Source: Rhizobium sp. P32RR-XVIII | GTDB taxonomy: Bacteria > Pseudomonadota > Alphaproteobacteria > Rhizobiales > Rhizobiaceae | DNA length: 64,000 nucleotides | Direction: 5' to 3' | Assembly (NCBI RefSeq): GCF_012641395.1 | Contig: NZ_JABAIH010000014.1 | Coordinates: 1 to 64,000, forward strand | Shown here: positions 28,085-36,081 of the stretch, one piece after another | Position numbering within the stretch: the stretch's first letter is position 1 | Layout: each line of letters starts with the position of its first letter | Made by a program: the position numbers and the translations under genes | The notes under the pieces: generated by a model | The model's input: the letters and a program-made list of their open reading frames with translations, nothing else | The model's database searches: none | What the model was told of the DNA's origin: nothing

Positions 28085-29115
28085 CAACGTCACAGGTCGA
28101 GGAGCTTCAGGAAGGTTCCGCCACCAGCCGCTCCTTCAGCCTTGGAGAGCTCATCCGCAAGCGGCCGGAATCGATTACTTTCTTTCTGCTGGTGGCAATC
28201 TGCGTCATCGTTGCCGTGATCAACCCCGACTTCCTGCAGCCATCGACTTTGGTCGATATCGGTCGTGCCAGCGTGGTCATGGGGCTGTTTGCGCTCGGTG
28301 TATTCATCATCCTGGCCGCCGGCGGCATCGATGTTTCGTTTACCGCCATCGCTGCCTCCACCATGTATTCCATGACCGTGCTTGTCCTGAACCATTTCCC
28401 GGGCATGCCGATCGTCGCGATCCTGTTGATCGCGACGGCGGGCGGAGCAGTGCTCGGCATCATCAACGGCCTGCTCGTCCATCATCTCAACGTCCCGTCT
28501 TTGATCGTCACCATCGGCACGCAATATCTGTTCCGAGGCTTTCTCCTGTCCTTCATCGGCACGGTCTGGATCATGTCGCTGCCACCGCAGATGGGCGCCT
28601 TCGGCCGCATGCCGCTCTTTCAGTTAGAGGCGGCCAACGGGGCGCTGATCACGCTGCCGGTCTACTTTCTGATCCTGCCTGTGGCGGCCGTCATTACCTG
28701 GTGGATCTTGAACCGAACCCTGATGGGCCGCGCGATCTTTGCGATGGGCGGCAATGCCAATATCGCAAGCCGTCTGGGCTACAACCTCAAAACCGTTCAC
28801 ATCTTCCTGTTCGGTTATGCCGGCGCGCTAGCCGGGCTCGCAGGCATCATCCATGTCTGCGCCAACCGCCAGGCAAATCCTTTCGATCTGGTCGGCACCG
28901 AAATCAACGTCATCGCGGCCGTCGTGCTTGGCGGGGCGCGCATCACCGGCGGCACGGGCACGGTGCTGGGCACCATCCTTGGCGTTCTACTGGTCGTGGT
29001 CATCAACAGCGTACTCGTCATGGTCGGCATTCCAAGTACCTGGCAACGGCTGGTGGTCGGAAGCTTCATCCTTCTGGCCGCGGCGTTCTTCGTGACCCGC
29101 CAGCGCAAACGATAA
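28081..29115 (+). CDS. Ribose-type ABC transporter permease (RbsC class), second copy
   Basis: 344 residues from the ATG at 28081 overlapping the ATPase stop (ATGA). Extension further upstream would only translate the ATPase in another frame. Hydrophobic spans are interrupted by conserved NGLLVHHLNVPSLIVTIGTQYLFRG (in part NVPSLIVTIGTQYLFRG) and FLFGYAGALAGLAGIIHV. It is clearly different from the first permease at 24363. The two probably form a heterodimer for one transporter. A short spacer with AAAGAGG leads to dhaK. Confidence 0.88.
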   Translation: MTTSQVEELQEGSATSRSFSLGELIRKRPESITFFLLVAICVIVAVINPDFLQPSTLVDIGRASVVMGLFALGVFIILAAGGIDVSFTAIAASTMYSMTVLVLNHFPGMPIVAILLIATAGGAVLGIINGLLVHHLNVPSLIVTIGTQYLFRGFLLSFIGTVWIMSLPPQMGAFGRMPLFQLEAANGALITLPVYFLILPVAAVITWWILNRTLMGRAIFAMGGNANIASRLGYNLKTVHIFLFGYAGALAGLAGIIHVCANRQANPFDLVGTEINVIAAVVLGGARITGGTGTVLGTILGVLLVVVINSVLVMVGIPSTWQRLVVGSFILLAAAFFVTRQRKR

Positions 29116-29137
29116 AATCCCAATCAAAGAGGAATCC

Positions 29138-30139
29138 ATGAAGAAGTTTCTGAACGATCCGGTCAATTTCGTCGATGAAATGCTGGAGGGTATCTACAAG
29201 GCTCACCCTGATGTCACCTATGTTGCCGATGACAAGCGCTGCCTCGTGACCGCCAAGCCGAAGGCCGGCAAGGTCGGCATCGCAACGGGGGGCGGCTCCG
29301 GCCATCTGCCGCTGTTCCTCGGTTATGTCGGCGACGGCATGCTGGATGGAGCAGCCGTTGGCGGCGTCTTTCAGTCGCCGAGTGCCGAGCAGATGCTGCA
29401 GGTTACCAAGTCCATCGACCAAGGCGCCGGCGTTCTATACATCTACGGCAACTACACCGGCGACATCATAAACTTCGACATGGCCGCCGAACTCGCCGAT
29501 CTCGACGGTATCCAGGTCAAGCAGGTGGTGGGCAACGATGACGTCGCCTCCTCCGTAGTCGGCGAGGAGCACAAGCGCCGCGGCGTCGCCGGCATTTTCT
29601 TTGTCTACAAGGCCGCCGGCGCCGCTGCCGCAAAAGGCCTTTCGCTCGAGGAAGTGACCCGCATCGCCGATAAGGCGAGACTGCGCACCCGCACGATGGG
29701 CGTCGCCCTTTCCAGCTGCGTCGTGCCGGAAATCGGACATGCGACGTTTTCGATCGGCGATGACGAGATGGAAATCGGAATGGGCATTCACGGCGAGCCC
29801 GGCATCAGCCGCAAGAAGCTCGCTACCGCCGACAACGTGATCGATGAGATGATGGAACGCATTTTCGCCGAGCAGGACTACCAGCGCGGCGACGAGGTCG
29901 CGGTTCTGGTGAATGGCCTGGGCGGCACGCCGATGGAAGAGCTCTACATTCTGTACCGGCGCGTCTCCCAGCTTCTTGAGGAGCGCGGCGTGAAGGCCAA
30001 GCATGTCTGGGTCGGCGAGTTCGCAACCTCAATGGAAATGGCCGGCGCATCGATCTCCGTTCTGCATCTCGACGCCGAGCTGGATCCATTGATCGGCGCA
30101 CCGGCCAACACTCCGTTCTTTAAGCACCATTCAGCCTGA
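29138..30139 (+). CDS. dhaK: Dihydroxyacetone kinase subunit DhaK-like (ketose-binding)
   Basis: 333 residues. GKVGIATGGGSGHLPLFLGYVG at about residues 46-66 and DGMLDGAAVGGVFQSPSAEQM are hallmark DhaK motifs. The substrate-anchoring His is in IGMGIHGEPGISR near residue 217, in the place of E. coli His218, which binds dihydroxyacetone covalently. DhaK binds the ketose; DhaL, encoded next, supplies the phosphoryl donor. No DhaM phosphotransferase gene is present, so the donor is probably ATP bound to DhaL. Related DhaK homologues phosphorylate tetruloses, so dihydroxyacetone is not assured as the substrate. Confidence 0.9.
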   Translation: MKKFLNDPVNFVDEMLEGIYKAHPDVTYVADDKRCLVTAKPKAGKVGIATGGGSGHLPLFLGYVGDGMLDGAAVGGVFQSPSAEQMLQVTKSIDQGAGVLYIYGNYTGDIINFDMAAELADLDGIQVKQVVGNDDVASSVVGEEHKRRGVAGIFFVYKAAGAAAAKGLSLEEVTRIADKARLRTRTMGVALSSCVVPEIGHATFSIGDDEMEIGMGIHGEPGISRKKLATADNVIDEMMERIFAEQDYQRGDEVAVLVNGLGGTPMEELYILYRRVSQLLEERGVKAKHVWVGEFATSMEMAGASISVLHLDAELDPLIGAPANTPFFKHHSA

Positions 30140-30149
30140 GGACATGATA

Positions 30150-30785
30150 ATGGACGCGATCAAAGCATCCGATCTGATCACGCTTTTCGAAGCGTGGAAG
30201 ACGCTCTTTGCCGAACAGCGCGACTTTCTGATTTCCCTGGACGGCAAGGTCGGCGACAGCGATCTCGGCATCACGATGAGCAAGTCCTTTGCCGCAGCGG
30301 CCGAGACCGTCGCAGCCGAAGGCGAAGCAGCGGGCATCGCCAAGCTTCTTCGCAGCGCCGGAGCCATCATGGCAAGGACTGCACCATCGACCATGGGCAC
30401 GCTCACCGCCACGGGTTTTCTGCGCGCCGGCAAAGCGTTGGAAGGGGCAGAGAGCCTTGGCACGGTTGAGATCGCGGCGTTCTGGCGCGCCTTTCGCGAT
30501 GGCGTAGCCGAACGCGGCAAGGCCAAGGTCGGCGATAAGACGCTTCTTGACGTCCTCGATCCGATCGCATCGACTCTGGAAGCGGCCGCGGCCGCCGGCA
30601 AGCCGCTCAAGGAGAGTCTTGCTTCCGCGACCGCTGCGGCCGAAGCGGCTCTTGAGGGCACCAAGGCGATGGTAGCGCAGCACGGCAAGGCTGCGGCATT
30701 CCAGGAAAAGACCGTCGGCCTTCAGGATGCCGGCGCGACGGTCGGTTTTCTCATCATCGAACGCATGTCCCGCTTCGTCGCGTAA
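30150..30785 (+). CDS. dhaL: Dihydroxyacetone kinase subunit DhaL-like (nucleotide-binding)
   Basis: 211 residues from the ATG at 30150; the earlier ATG at 30144 is only one base from the GAGGA ribosome site. The metal/nucleotide loop reads GKVGDSDLGITMSKSF near residues 32-47; common DhaL proteins have GDGDHGxxM or GDADTGxxM, so the His/Thr position is Leu here. GTLTATGFLRAGKAL and KVGDKTLLDVLDPI (Asp residues) are also seen. It acts with DhaK on the sugar brought in by the upstream importer. Confidence 0.88.
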   Translation: MDAIKASDLITLFEAWKTLFAEQRDFLISLDGKVGDSDLGITMSKSFAAAAETVAAEGEAAGIAKLLRSAGAIMARTAPSTMGTLTATGFLRAGKALEGAESLGTVEIAAFWRAFRDGVAERGKAKVGDKTLLDVLDPIASTLEAAAAAGKPLKESLASATAAAEAALEGTKAMVAQHGKAAAFQEKTVGLQDAGATVGFLIIERMSRFVA

Positions 30786-30803
30786 GACCGCATGCGAGAG
30801 ATC

Positions 30804-30836
30804 GCCGGGCTGCTCGGGATCGTCGAGCAGCCCGGC
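30804..30836 (+). terminator. Strong hairpin ending the ketose operon
   Basis: GCCGGGCTGCTCG (30804-30816) and CGAGCAGCCCGGC (30824-30836) form a perfect 13-base stem with a 7-base loop, 19 bases after the dhaL stop. It is followed by CACTTGCTT, a weak U-tract. It probably terminates the operon and separates it from the convergent small gene. Confidence 0.7.
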
Positions 30837-30854
30837 CACTTGCTTAATCGCATC

Positions 30855-30980
30855 TTAGCGGTTCGCGGCCACCGCCGTGAGCAGACCTGTCAGAGGCGAC
30901 GGCTCCCGCGAAGATAGGTCATAGACACAGGGCGCCGCGAAAACCGCCGCGACCAAAGCACAGATCATCATCCGTTTCAT
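30855..30980 (-). CDS. Small exported peptide (41 residues), unknown
   Basis: A short frame MKRMMICALVAAVFAAPCVYD... of 41 residues follows an excellent ribosome site (GGAGAGGG, 4 bases from the ATG). A basic N-terminus and the hydrophobic stretch MICALVAAVFAAPCV look like a signal peptide or a single membrane anchor, with one Cys that could be a degenerate lipobox. It is 26 bases downstream of the Ohr/OsmC gene on the same strand and may be co-transcribed. I do not recognise a family. The ribosome site makes it more than a chance frame. Confidence 0.5.
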   Translation of the reverse strand: MKRMMICALVAAVFAAPCVYDLSSREPSPLTGLLTAVAANR

Positions 30981-31006
30981 CTTACCCTCTCCTGGATCGG
31001 CAAACA

Positions 31007-31423
31007 TCAGATAAACGCGAACTCGACATGAATATTGCCGCGCGTCGCCTTCGAATAGGGGCAGGTCTGGTGCGCTTCGTCGACGATCGCACGGGCAACC
31101 TCGGGCTCGATGCCCGGTAGGCTGATGTTCAGCCGCGCCTGGAGGAAGTAGGCATCGTCGGTCGTTCCAAGATCGACTTCCGCGTCCACCGCCGTATCCG
31201 GCGGCAGTTTGAATTGGCGTCGGCCAGCGGCTTTGGTCATCGCACCGATGAAGCAAGCCGACCAGCCAGCGGCGAAGAGCTGTTCCGGATTGGTGCCGGG
31301 CTTTCCACTGCCAGGAGGCGAGAGCTTGACGTCGAGCTGCTTATCGTCGCTGCGTGCGAACCCGTCGCGTCCGCCGGTCGTCCGGGTCTTGCCAGTATAG
31401 AGAACTTTCTCGATCCTCGTCAT
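31007..31423 (-). CDS. Organic hydroperoxide resistance protein (Ohr/OsmC family)
   Basis: 138 residues from the ATG at 31423 with AAAGGAG upstream. It begins MTRIEKVLYTGKTRTTGGRDG, typical of Ohr. The two reactive cysteines are in LFAAGWSACFIGAM and HQTCPYSKATRGN. The family reduces organic hydroperoxides using lipoylated or dithiol partners. Ohr genes are often controlled by an adjacent OhrR repressor, but none was seen here. It is divergent from the quinol oxidase operon, separated by 424 bases. Confidence 0.9.
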   Translation of the reverse strand: MTRIEKVLYTGKTRTTGGRDGFARSDDKQLDVKLSPPGSGKPGTNPEQLFAAGWSACFIGAMTKAAGRRQFKLPPDTAVDAEVDLGTTDDAYFLQARLNISLPGIEPEVARAIVDEAHQTCPYSKATRGNIHVEFAFI

Positions 31424-31847
31424 GAGGCACTCCTTTGTTTCGCCGCCACCTGGCGGCATCTGCTGACGGGAGTGATTTGCCGGACCGGCGTATCCGGCAT
31501 GTTTCCAGAAATGCCGAAAATGTACCAAAACGTAGCGCCAGCCGAGACGGATAGTTTTTGCCTGCAACGCGCAGACCACCGGACCGGCGCACTCGCGATT
31601 GCAGGCGCAGAAGTTCATGCCTACGCGGTCCAGGCCGCCAGGCGAGCCTTTGCGGCTCTTTACTCTGCATCTTCGCAACACGGCCTGTCCCCCGCCAATC
31701 GCGGACTTAAGCGGGGATCTCGGCCTAGGCGAGCACTTCTCCGCTGGATTTGGCTATTTCGAAGGATCGCCGCGGGGTGTATAGCTGACCATGGGAACCC
31801 CTTCCGGTTTTTGGGGAATTGGGGCGCCCGAAAAAGGGAGGCTTCGA
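31424..31847. other. Intergenic region between ohr-like gene and cyo operon
   Basis: 424 bases without a credible gene. It must hold divergent promoters for the Ohr-type gene and cyoA. Frames of 60-110 codons on both strands have no ribosome site or recognisable content. The last 20 bases contain the cyoA ribosome site AAAGGGAGG. No clear operator was found. Confidence 0.4.
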
Positions 31848-32777
31848 ATGACCGCCTCGAGACCCCTGAGAGTCACGCGTACTCACGCCAGCCGCGCCTG
31901 CATCCTGGGCCTCATTGGCCTTGGACTTTCTTCCTGTTCGCCCGCCATCTTGAATTCAGTCGGTCCCGTGGGCGCGGGTAATGCAACGATTCTGATAGAT
32001 GCTACGGTGATCATGCTGGCCATCGTCGTTCCGACGATCCTCCTCGCCTTCTGGATGGCCTGGCGCTATCGGGCCTCGAACCCGGATGCCGAATACCTCC
32101 CGTACTGGTCCTACTCCGGCCGCATCGAGGCCGTTGTCTGGTCCATCCCGATCCTCACAATCATGTTCATCAGCGGCCTGATATGGATCGGTTCCTACAA
32201 GCTCGACCCTTTCAGGCCCTTGCCGTCGGAGACCCCGCCGCTGGAGGTGCAGGTCGTGTCGCTCGACTGGAAATGGCTGTTCATCTACCCGCAACATGGG
32301 ATCGCCACGGTCAACCAGTTGGTGGTGCCGACGGGCACGCCGGTCCGTTTCTCGATCACGTCTGCCAGTGTCTTCAACGTCTTCTTCGTACCGCGCCTGG
32401 GATCGATGATCTACGCCATGCCCGGCATGGTTTCGCAGTTGAACCTGCAGGCAGACAGCTCGGAGACGCTCCTGGGAATTTCGGCGCAGTTCTCCGGCGA
32501 CGGCTTTTCTGACATGCAGTTCGAAGTGCGAAGCCTGCCGGCTGCCGAGTTCATGCCTTGGGTCGACAGCGTCAGGAACACGGGCCCGGTGCTGGACCAG
32601 GCCGCCTATGGCGAGCTGCTGCAGCAGAGCCAGCGCGTGCCGCCGTCCACCTACCGCGCTACGGATCCCCACCTGTTCGACGCCGTGGCGAGCCAGAAGA
32701 TCCCGCCAGGCCCGGGACCAAAGCCTGAGGCTCCGGAGCATGCCGGACGCGAAGTCTCTACCGGTGGAAAGGATTGA
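31848..32777 (+). CDS. cyoA: Cytochrome bo-type ubiquinol oxidase subunit II
   Basis: 309 residues from the ATG at 31848 (AAAGGGAGG upstream). A lipoprotein signal (LGLIGLGLSSCS, lipobox Cys near residue 26) and two membrane helices precede a periplasmic cupredoxin domain. FVPRLGSMIYAMPGMVSQLNLQAD occupies the position of the Cu-A site, but the Cu-A Cys and His ligands are missing. This marks a quinol rather than cytochrome c oxidase. It is the first of four cyo genes in the standard order A-B-C-D. Confidence 0.93.
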   Translation: MTASRPLRVTRTHASRACILGLIGLGLSSCSPAILNSVGPVGAGNATILIDATVIMLAIVVPTILLAFWMAWRYRASNPDAEYLPYWSYSGRIEAVVWSIPILTIMFISGLIWIGSYKLDPFRPLPSETPPLEVQVVSLDWKWLFIYPQHGIATVNQLVVPTGTPVRFSITSASVFNVFFVPRLGSMIYAMPGMVSQLNLQADSSETLLGISAQFSGDGFSDMQFEVRSLPAAEFMPWVDSVRNTGPVLDQAAYGELLQQSQRVPPSTYRATDPHLFDAVASQKIPPGPGPKPEAPEHAGREVSTGGKD

Positions 32778-32779
32778 TC

Positions 32780-34792
32780 ATGTTCGGAAAGCTCAGCCTT
32801 TCAGCAATCCCATTTTCGCAACCGATCCCGTTGATCACGTCCGCCGTCATAATTCTCATCGGGCTTGGTGTGTTGGTCCTAATCACCATAAGAGGCTGGT
32901 GGCCGTACCTGTGGCGCGAGTGGATCACGAGCGTCGACCACAAGCGGATCGGCGTTATGTATTGCCTGCTTGGTGTCGTGATGTTGATCCGCGGCTTCGC
33001 CGACGCCATCATGATGCGAACGCAGCAGGCCGTGGCGATCGACGCTCCAGGCTATCTGCCCCCTGAGCACTACAACCAGATCTTCACCGCGCATGGCACG
33101 ATCATGGTCCTGTTCGCGGCGATGCCGCTTGTACTCGGTTTCATGAACTTCCTGGTTCCGCTGCAACTTGGCGTCCGCGACGTGGCCTTCCCGACCTTTA
33201 ACTCGGTCGGCTTCTGGTTGACCGCTAGCGGCGCCCTGCTCGTCAACGTCTCGCTTTTGGTCGGCGAGTTCGCCCGCACGGGCTGGCTGCCCTACCCGCC
33301 CCTCAGTGAGACCACGTATTCGCCGGGCGTTGGCGTCGACTACTATCTCTGGGCGGTCCAAATTTCAGGGATCGGCACCCTGATCACCGGGATCAACATC
33401 GTGACTACCGTGCTGAAGATGCGCTGCCGCGGCATGAGCTACCTGCGGATGCCAGTCTTCTGCTGGACAGCACTCGCGTCGTGTCTGCTGATCGTCGCCA
33501 CCTTCCCGATCCTGACCGCTACACTTGCCATGCTTACTCTCGATCGCTACGTCGGCTGGCACTACTTCACGAACACCGCTGGCGGAAACCCAATGATGTT
33601 CGTGAACCTGATCTGGGCGTGGGGCCATCCGGAAGTATACATTCTCGTTCTACCGGCCTTCGGCATTTTCTCCGAGGTCTTCTCGACATTCTCGGGCAAG
33701 CCGCTGTTCGGCTACCGGTCCATGGTCGCGGCCACCTTGTTCATCTGCATCGTCTCGATGATGGTGTGGCTGCATCATTTCTTCACCATGGGCGCGGGCG
33801 CGGCGGTCAACACGTTCTTTGGCATCTCCTCGAGCATCATTGCCGTTGGGACCGGCGTAAAGATCTACAACTGGATCTTCACGATGTATGGCGGTCGAGT
33901 GCGCTTCGAGACCCCAATGCTGTGGTCCATGGGCTTCATCTTCACCTTTATCATTGGTGGTTTGACCGGTGTGCTGCTTGCCATCCCACCTGCCGATTTC
34001 ATGACCCATAACTCGATGTTCCTGGTGGCGCACTTTCACAACGTCATCATAGGCGGTGTCGTGTTCGGCATCTTTGCAGGCGTGGAATTCTGGTTTCCCA
34101 AAGCCTTCGGGTTTCGATTGCACGCAGGCTGGGGCAAGGCCGGCTTCTGGCTCGCGTTCATCGGCTTCTGGGTGACGTTCACACCCCTCTACGTGCTGGG
34201 CCTCGACGGCATGACACGGCGCCTGCAACACATCAACATCGCCGAGTGGGGGCCATGGCTTTACGTCTCCGTGGTCGGTATCGCAATCCTCATCCTCGGC
34301 GTGATCTCGCAGATCGTGCAACTCGTCGTCAGCATCCGTGACCGTGACAAGCTGCGCGACGTGACCGGCGATCCCTGGGATGGACGCTCCCTCGAATGGG
34401 CCACCCCGTCGCCGCCGCCCTTCTTCAACTTCGCCGTGATGCCGAATGTCGAAGGAGAGGAGGCCTATTGGGGAATAAAATTGCGCGCCGTGGAAACACA
34501 GCAACTGTCCCCGGAGCCGACCTATGTGCCGATCGAAATGCCGGTGAACAGCCCAGTGGGAATCTATACGGCATTCTTCTCCACAGTCTTCGGCTTTGCA
34601 ATGATCTGGTACATCTGGTGGCTCGCCATCGTCGCTCTGGTGGCGGCCTTCGTGGGCTTCGTCGTCTTTTCCTGGCGTGACGTCCACGAGTTCGAGGTGC
34701 CGGCCGACGAGGTGGCGCGGGTGGACCGTGCCCGACGTGCGGCGCGCGAAGCTCTTCTCTATCGCCTGTCCCAGCAAGGGGCTCTGCCATGA
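32780..34792 (+). CDS. cyoB: Cytochrome bo-type ubiquinol oxidase subunit I
   Basis: 670 residues with about 15 membrane segments. Heme and copper ligands are visible: low-spin heme His in FTAHGTIMV and VAHFHNVIIGG, the His-Tyr crosslink motif IWAWGHPEVYILVLP, the Cu-B pair in WLHHFFTMG, and the high-spin heme His in the HFH motif. The start is the ATG at 32780, two bases after cyoA's stop. It catalyses quinol oxidation and O2 reduction with proton pumping at the inner membrane. The stop overlaps cyoC (ATGA). Confidence 0.95.
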   Translation: MFGKLSLSAIPFSQPIPLITSAVIILIGLGVLVLITIRGWWPYLWREWITSVDHKRIGVMYCLLGVVMLIRGFADAIMMRTQQAVAIDAPGYLPPEHYNQIFTAHGTIMVLFAAMPLVLGFMNFLVPLQLGVRDVAFPTFNSVGFWLTASGALLVNVSLLVGEFARTGWLPYPPLSETTYSPGVGVDYYLWAVQISGIGTLITGINIVTTVLKMRCRGMSYLRMPVFCWTALASCLLIVATFPILTATLAMLTLDRYVGWHYFTNTAGGNPMMFVNLIWAWGHPEVYILVLPAFGIFSEVFSTFSGKPLFGYRSMVAATLFICIVSMMVWLHHFFTMGAGAAVNTFFGISSSIIAVGTGVKIYNWIFTMYGGRVRFETPMLWSMGFIFTFIIGGLTGVLLAIPPADFMTHNSMFLVAHFHNVIIGGVVFGIFAGVEFWFPKAFGFRLHAGWGKAGFWLAFIGFWVTFTPLYVLGLDGMTRRLQHINIAEWGPWLYVSVVGIAILILGVISQIVQLVVSIRDRDKLRDVTGDPWDGRSLEWATPSPPPFFNFAVMPNVEGEEAYWGIKLRAVETQQLSPEPTYVPIEMPVNSPVGIYTAFFSTVFGFAMIWYIWWLAIVALVAAFVGFVVFSWRDVHEFEVPADEVARVDRARRAAREALLYRLSQQGALP

Positions 34793-35484
34793 CCGACACC
34801 GGATTGCCCGCCAGCGTCGAGGCCATTCGCCGCGTTCGTGAAGATCCGCACAGGCTGGGCCATCGCGCCCACGGCCCAACAGAACCCCTCGAAGGCACGG
34901 GCCAGGGATCGACGGGCCCGGCCGGGAAAAGGATCCTCGTGGGCTACGGCTTCTGGATATACCTGCTGAGCGACATCGTCATCTTCTCCTGTTTCTTCGC
35001 GGCGTTTGCAGTTCAACGAGGAGCCACAGCGGGCGGCCCCACGATCGCGGAAATCGTCGACGTCCGCCGGGTGGCCTTCCAGACCGCGGCGCTGCTGCTC
35101 TCCAGCTATGCCTGCATGCTGTCCTTCGCAGCGACCAACGCGAGAAGCCGCCTCTGGACGCAGGTATTCCTCCTGATCACCGGCCTGCTGGGACTCGTGT
35201 TCGTCCTGCTCGAACTGCAGGAATTCATCGAACTGGCCAACCGGGGCATCACACCGCAACGCAGCGGCATGCTGACGTCATTCTTCGGCCTGGTCGGTCT
35301 GCACGGGCTGCATGTCACTGCCGGCGGGCTGTGGCTTGCGACCATGATGGCGCAGGTTCAGATCAAGGGCTTCCGGCGCGAGATCATCCACCGTCTGATC
35401 TGCTTCAATCTTTTCTGGCATGCGCTTGATATCGTCTGGATCGGCATCTTCACGATCGTCTACCTTATGGGGAGCGGCACATGA
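34789..35484 (+). CDS. cyoC: Cytochrome bo-type ubiquinol oxidase subunit III
   Basis: 231 residues. A hydrophilic N-terminus of about 45 residues is followed by five membrane segments, the CyoC number. Characteristic segments are KRILVGYGFWIYLLSDIVIFSCFF and FGLVGLHGLHVTAGGLW (conserved His residues). It overlaps both neighbours by four bases (ATGA). The subunit stabilises subunit I and has no cofactors. Confidence 0.92.
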   Translation: MTDTGLPASVEAIRRVREDPHRLGHRAHGPTEPLEGTGQGSTGPAGKRILVGYGFWIYLLSDIVIFSCFFAAFAVQRGATAGGPTIAEIVDVRRVAFQTAALLLSSYACMLSFAATNARSRLWTQVFLLITGLLGLVFVLLELQEFIELANRGITPQRSGMLTSFFGLVGLHGLHVTAGGLWLATMMAQVQIKGFRREIIHRLICFNLFWHALDIVWIGIFTIVYLMGSGT

Positions 35485-35894
35485 GCAATCTCGAATCCGA
35501 CCCGCCTCTTCACGCCGGCGCATTGAACCCTCGGGAAGACCATTCGCCGGGAGACGAGCCTCCGGAGGACAGCGGCCATTGGGTGCTTAACGCGAACCTG
35601 GGTCTCAGCTTCTCCATCCTGCTTACCGCTGCGGCCTTTCTGCTGGCTGGCTCGGATATCATCTATACCCCGGCAATTCCTGTCGCTCTCATCGTGCTCG
35701 CCATCGCCCAGATGGGCGTCCATCTGGTGTTCTTCCTCCACATCACCACGGGCCCCGACAATACCAACAATGTGCTGGCGTTGGCGTTTGGAATCCTGGT
35801 GGTCTTCCTGATCGTGGTGGGATCGATCTGGATCATGGCCAACCTCAACCAGAATCTGATGCCGATGGATCATATGCTGCAAATGCAGCCATAG
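35481..35894 (+). CDS. cyoD: Cytochrome bo-type ubiquinol oxidase subunit IV
   Basis: 137 residues with three membrane helices after a polar N-terminus of about 35 residues. The conserved segment VLAIAQMGVHLVFFLHIT is a CyoD hallmark. It ends the four-gene operon. No cyoE (heme O synthase) follows, so the heme O farnesyltransferase must be encoded elsewhere. Confidence 0.9.
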   Translation: MSNLESDPPLHAGALNPREDHSPGDEPPEDSGHWVLNANLGLSFSILLTAAAFLLAGSDIIYTPAIPVALIVLAIAQMGVHLVFFLHITTGPDNTNNVLALAFGILVVFLIVVGSIWIMANLNQNLMPMDHMLQMQP

Positions 35895-35991
35895 GCATTG
35901 TGGGCAACCGGGGCCCTTGCAATGGTTCAACTGAAGGGCGCCAGCTTGCCAACACTGGCAGCGGGGCATGGCGTTAAAACGCCAGGTTTAA

Positions 35992-36029
35992 AATTCAGTC
36001 TCGCGACTATGATGCCGCGAGACTGAATT
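35992..36029 (-). terminator. Terminator between convergent cyoD and AAA ATPase genes
   Basis: AATTCAGTCTCGCG (35992-36005) and CGCGAGACTGAATT (36016-36029) form a perfect 14-base stem with a 10-base loop. Read on the minus strand it is followed by TTAAACC, and the stem ends in AATT, giving a U-rich 3' side for the ATPase transcript. A small palindrome TGGCGTTAAAACGCCA at 35969-35984 lies on the cyoD side. The pair probably insulates the two operons. Confidence 0.7.
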
Positions 36030-36081
36030 CCCGGCCGGTCAAGTAAAAACGGGCAGAACGCGTCGCTGGTTCAACAGCCAG

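Noticed and set aside
33650..34879. 409-codon minus-strand open frame
   Set aside because: Antisense to cyoB; Asp/His/Glu-rich low-complexity sequence produced by reverse reading of membrane-protein codons.
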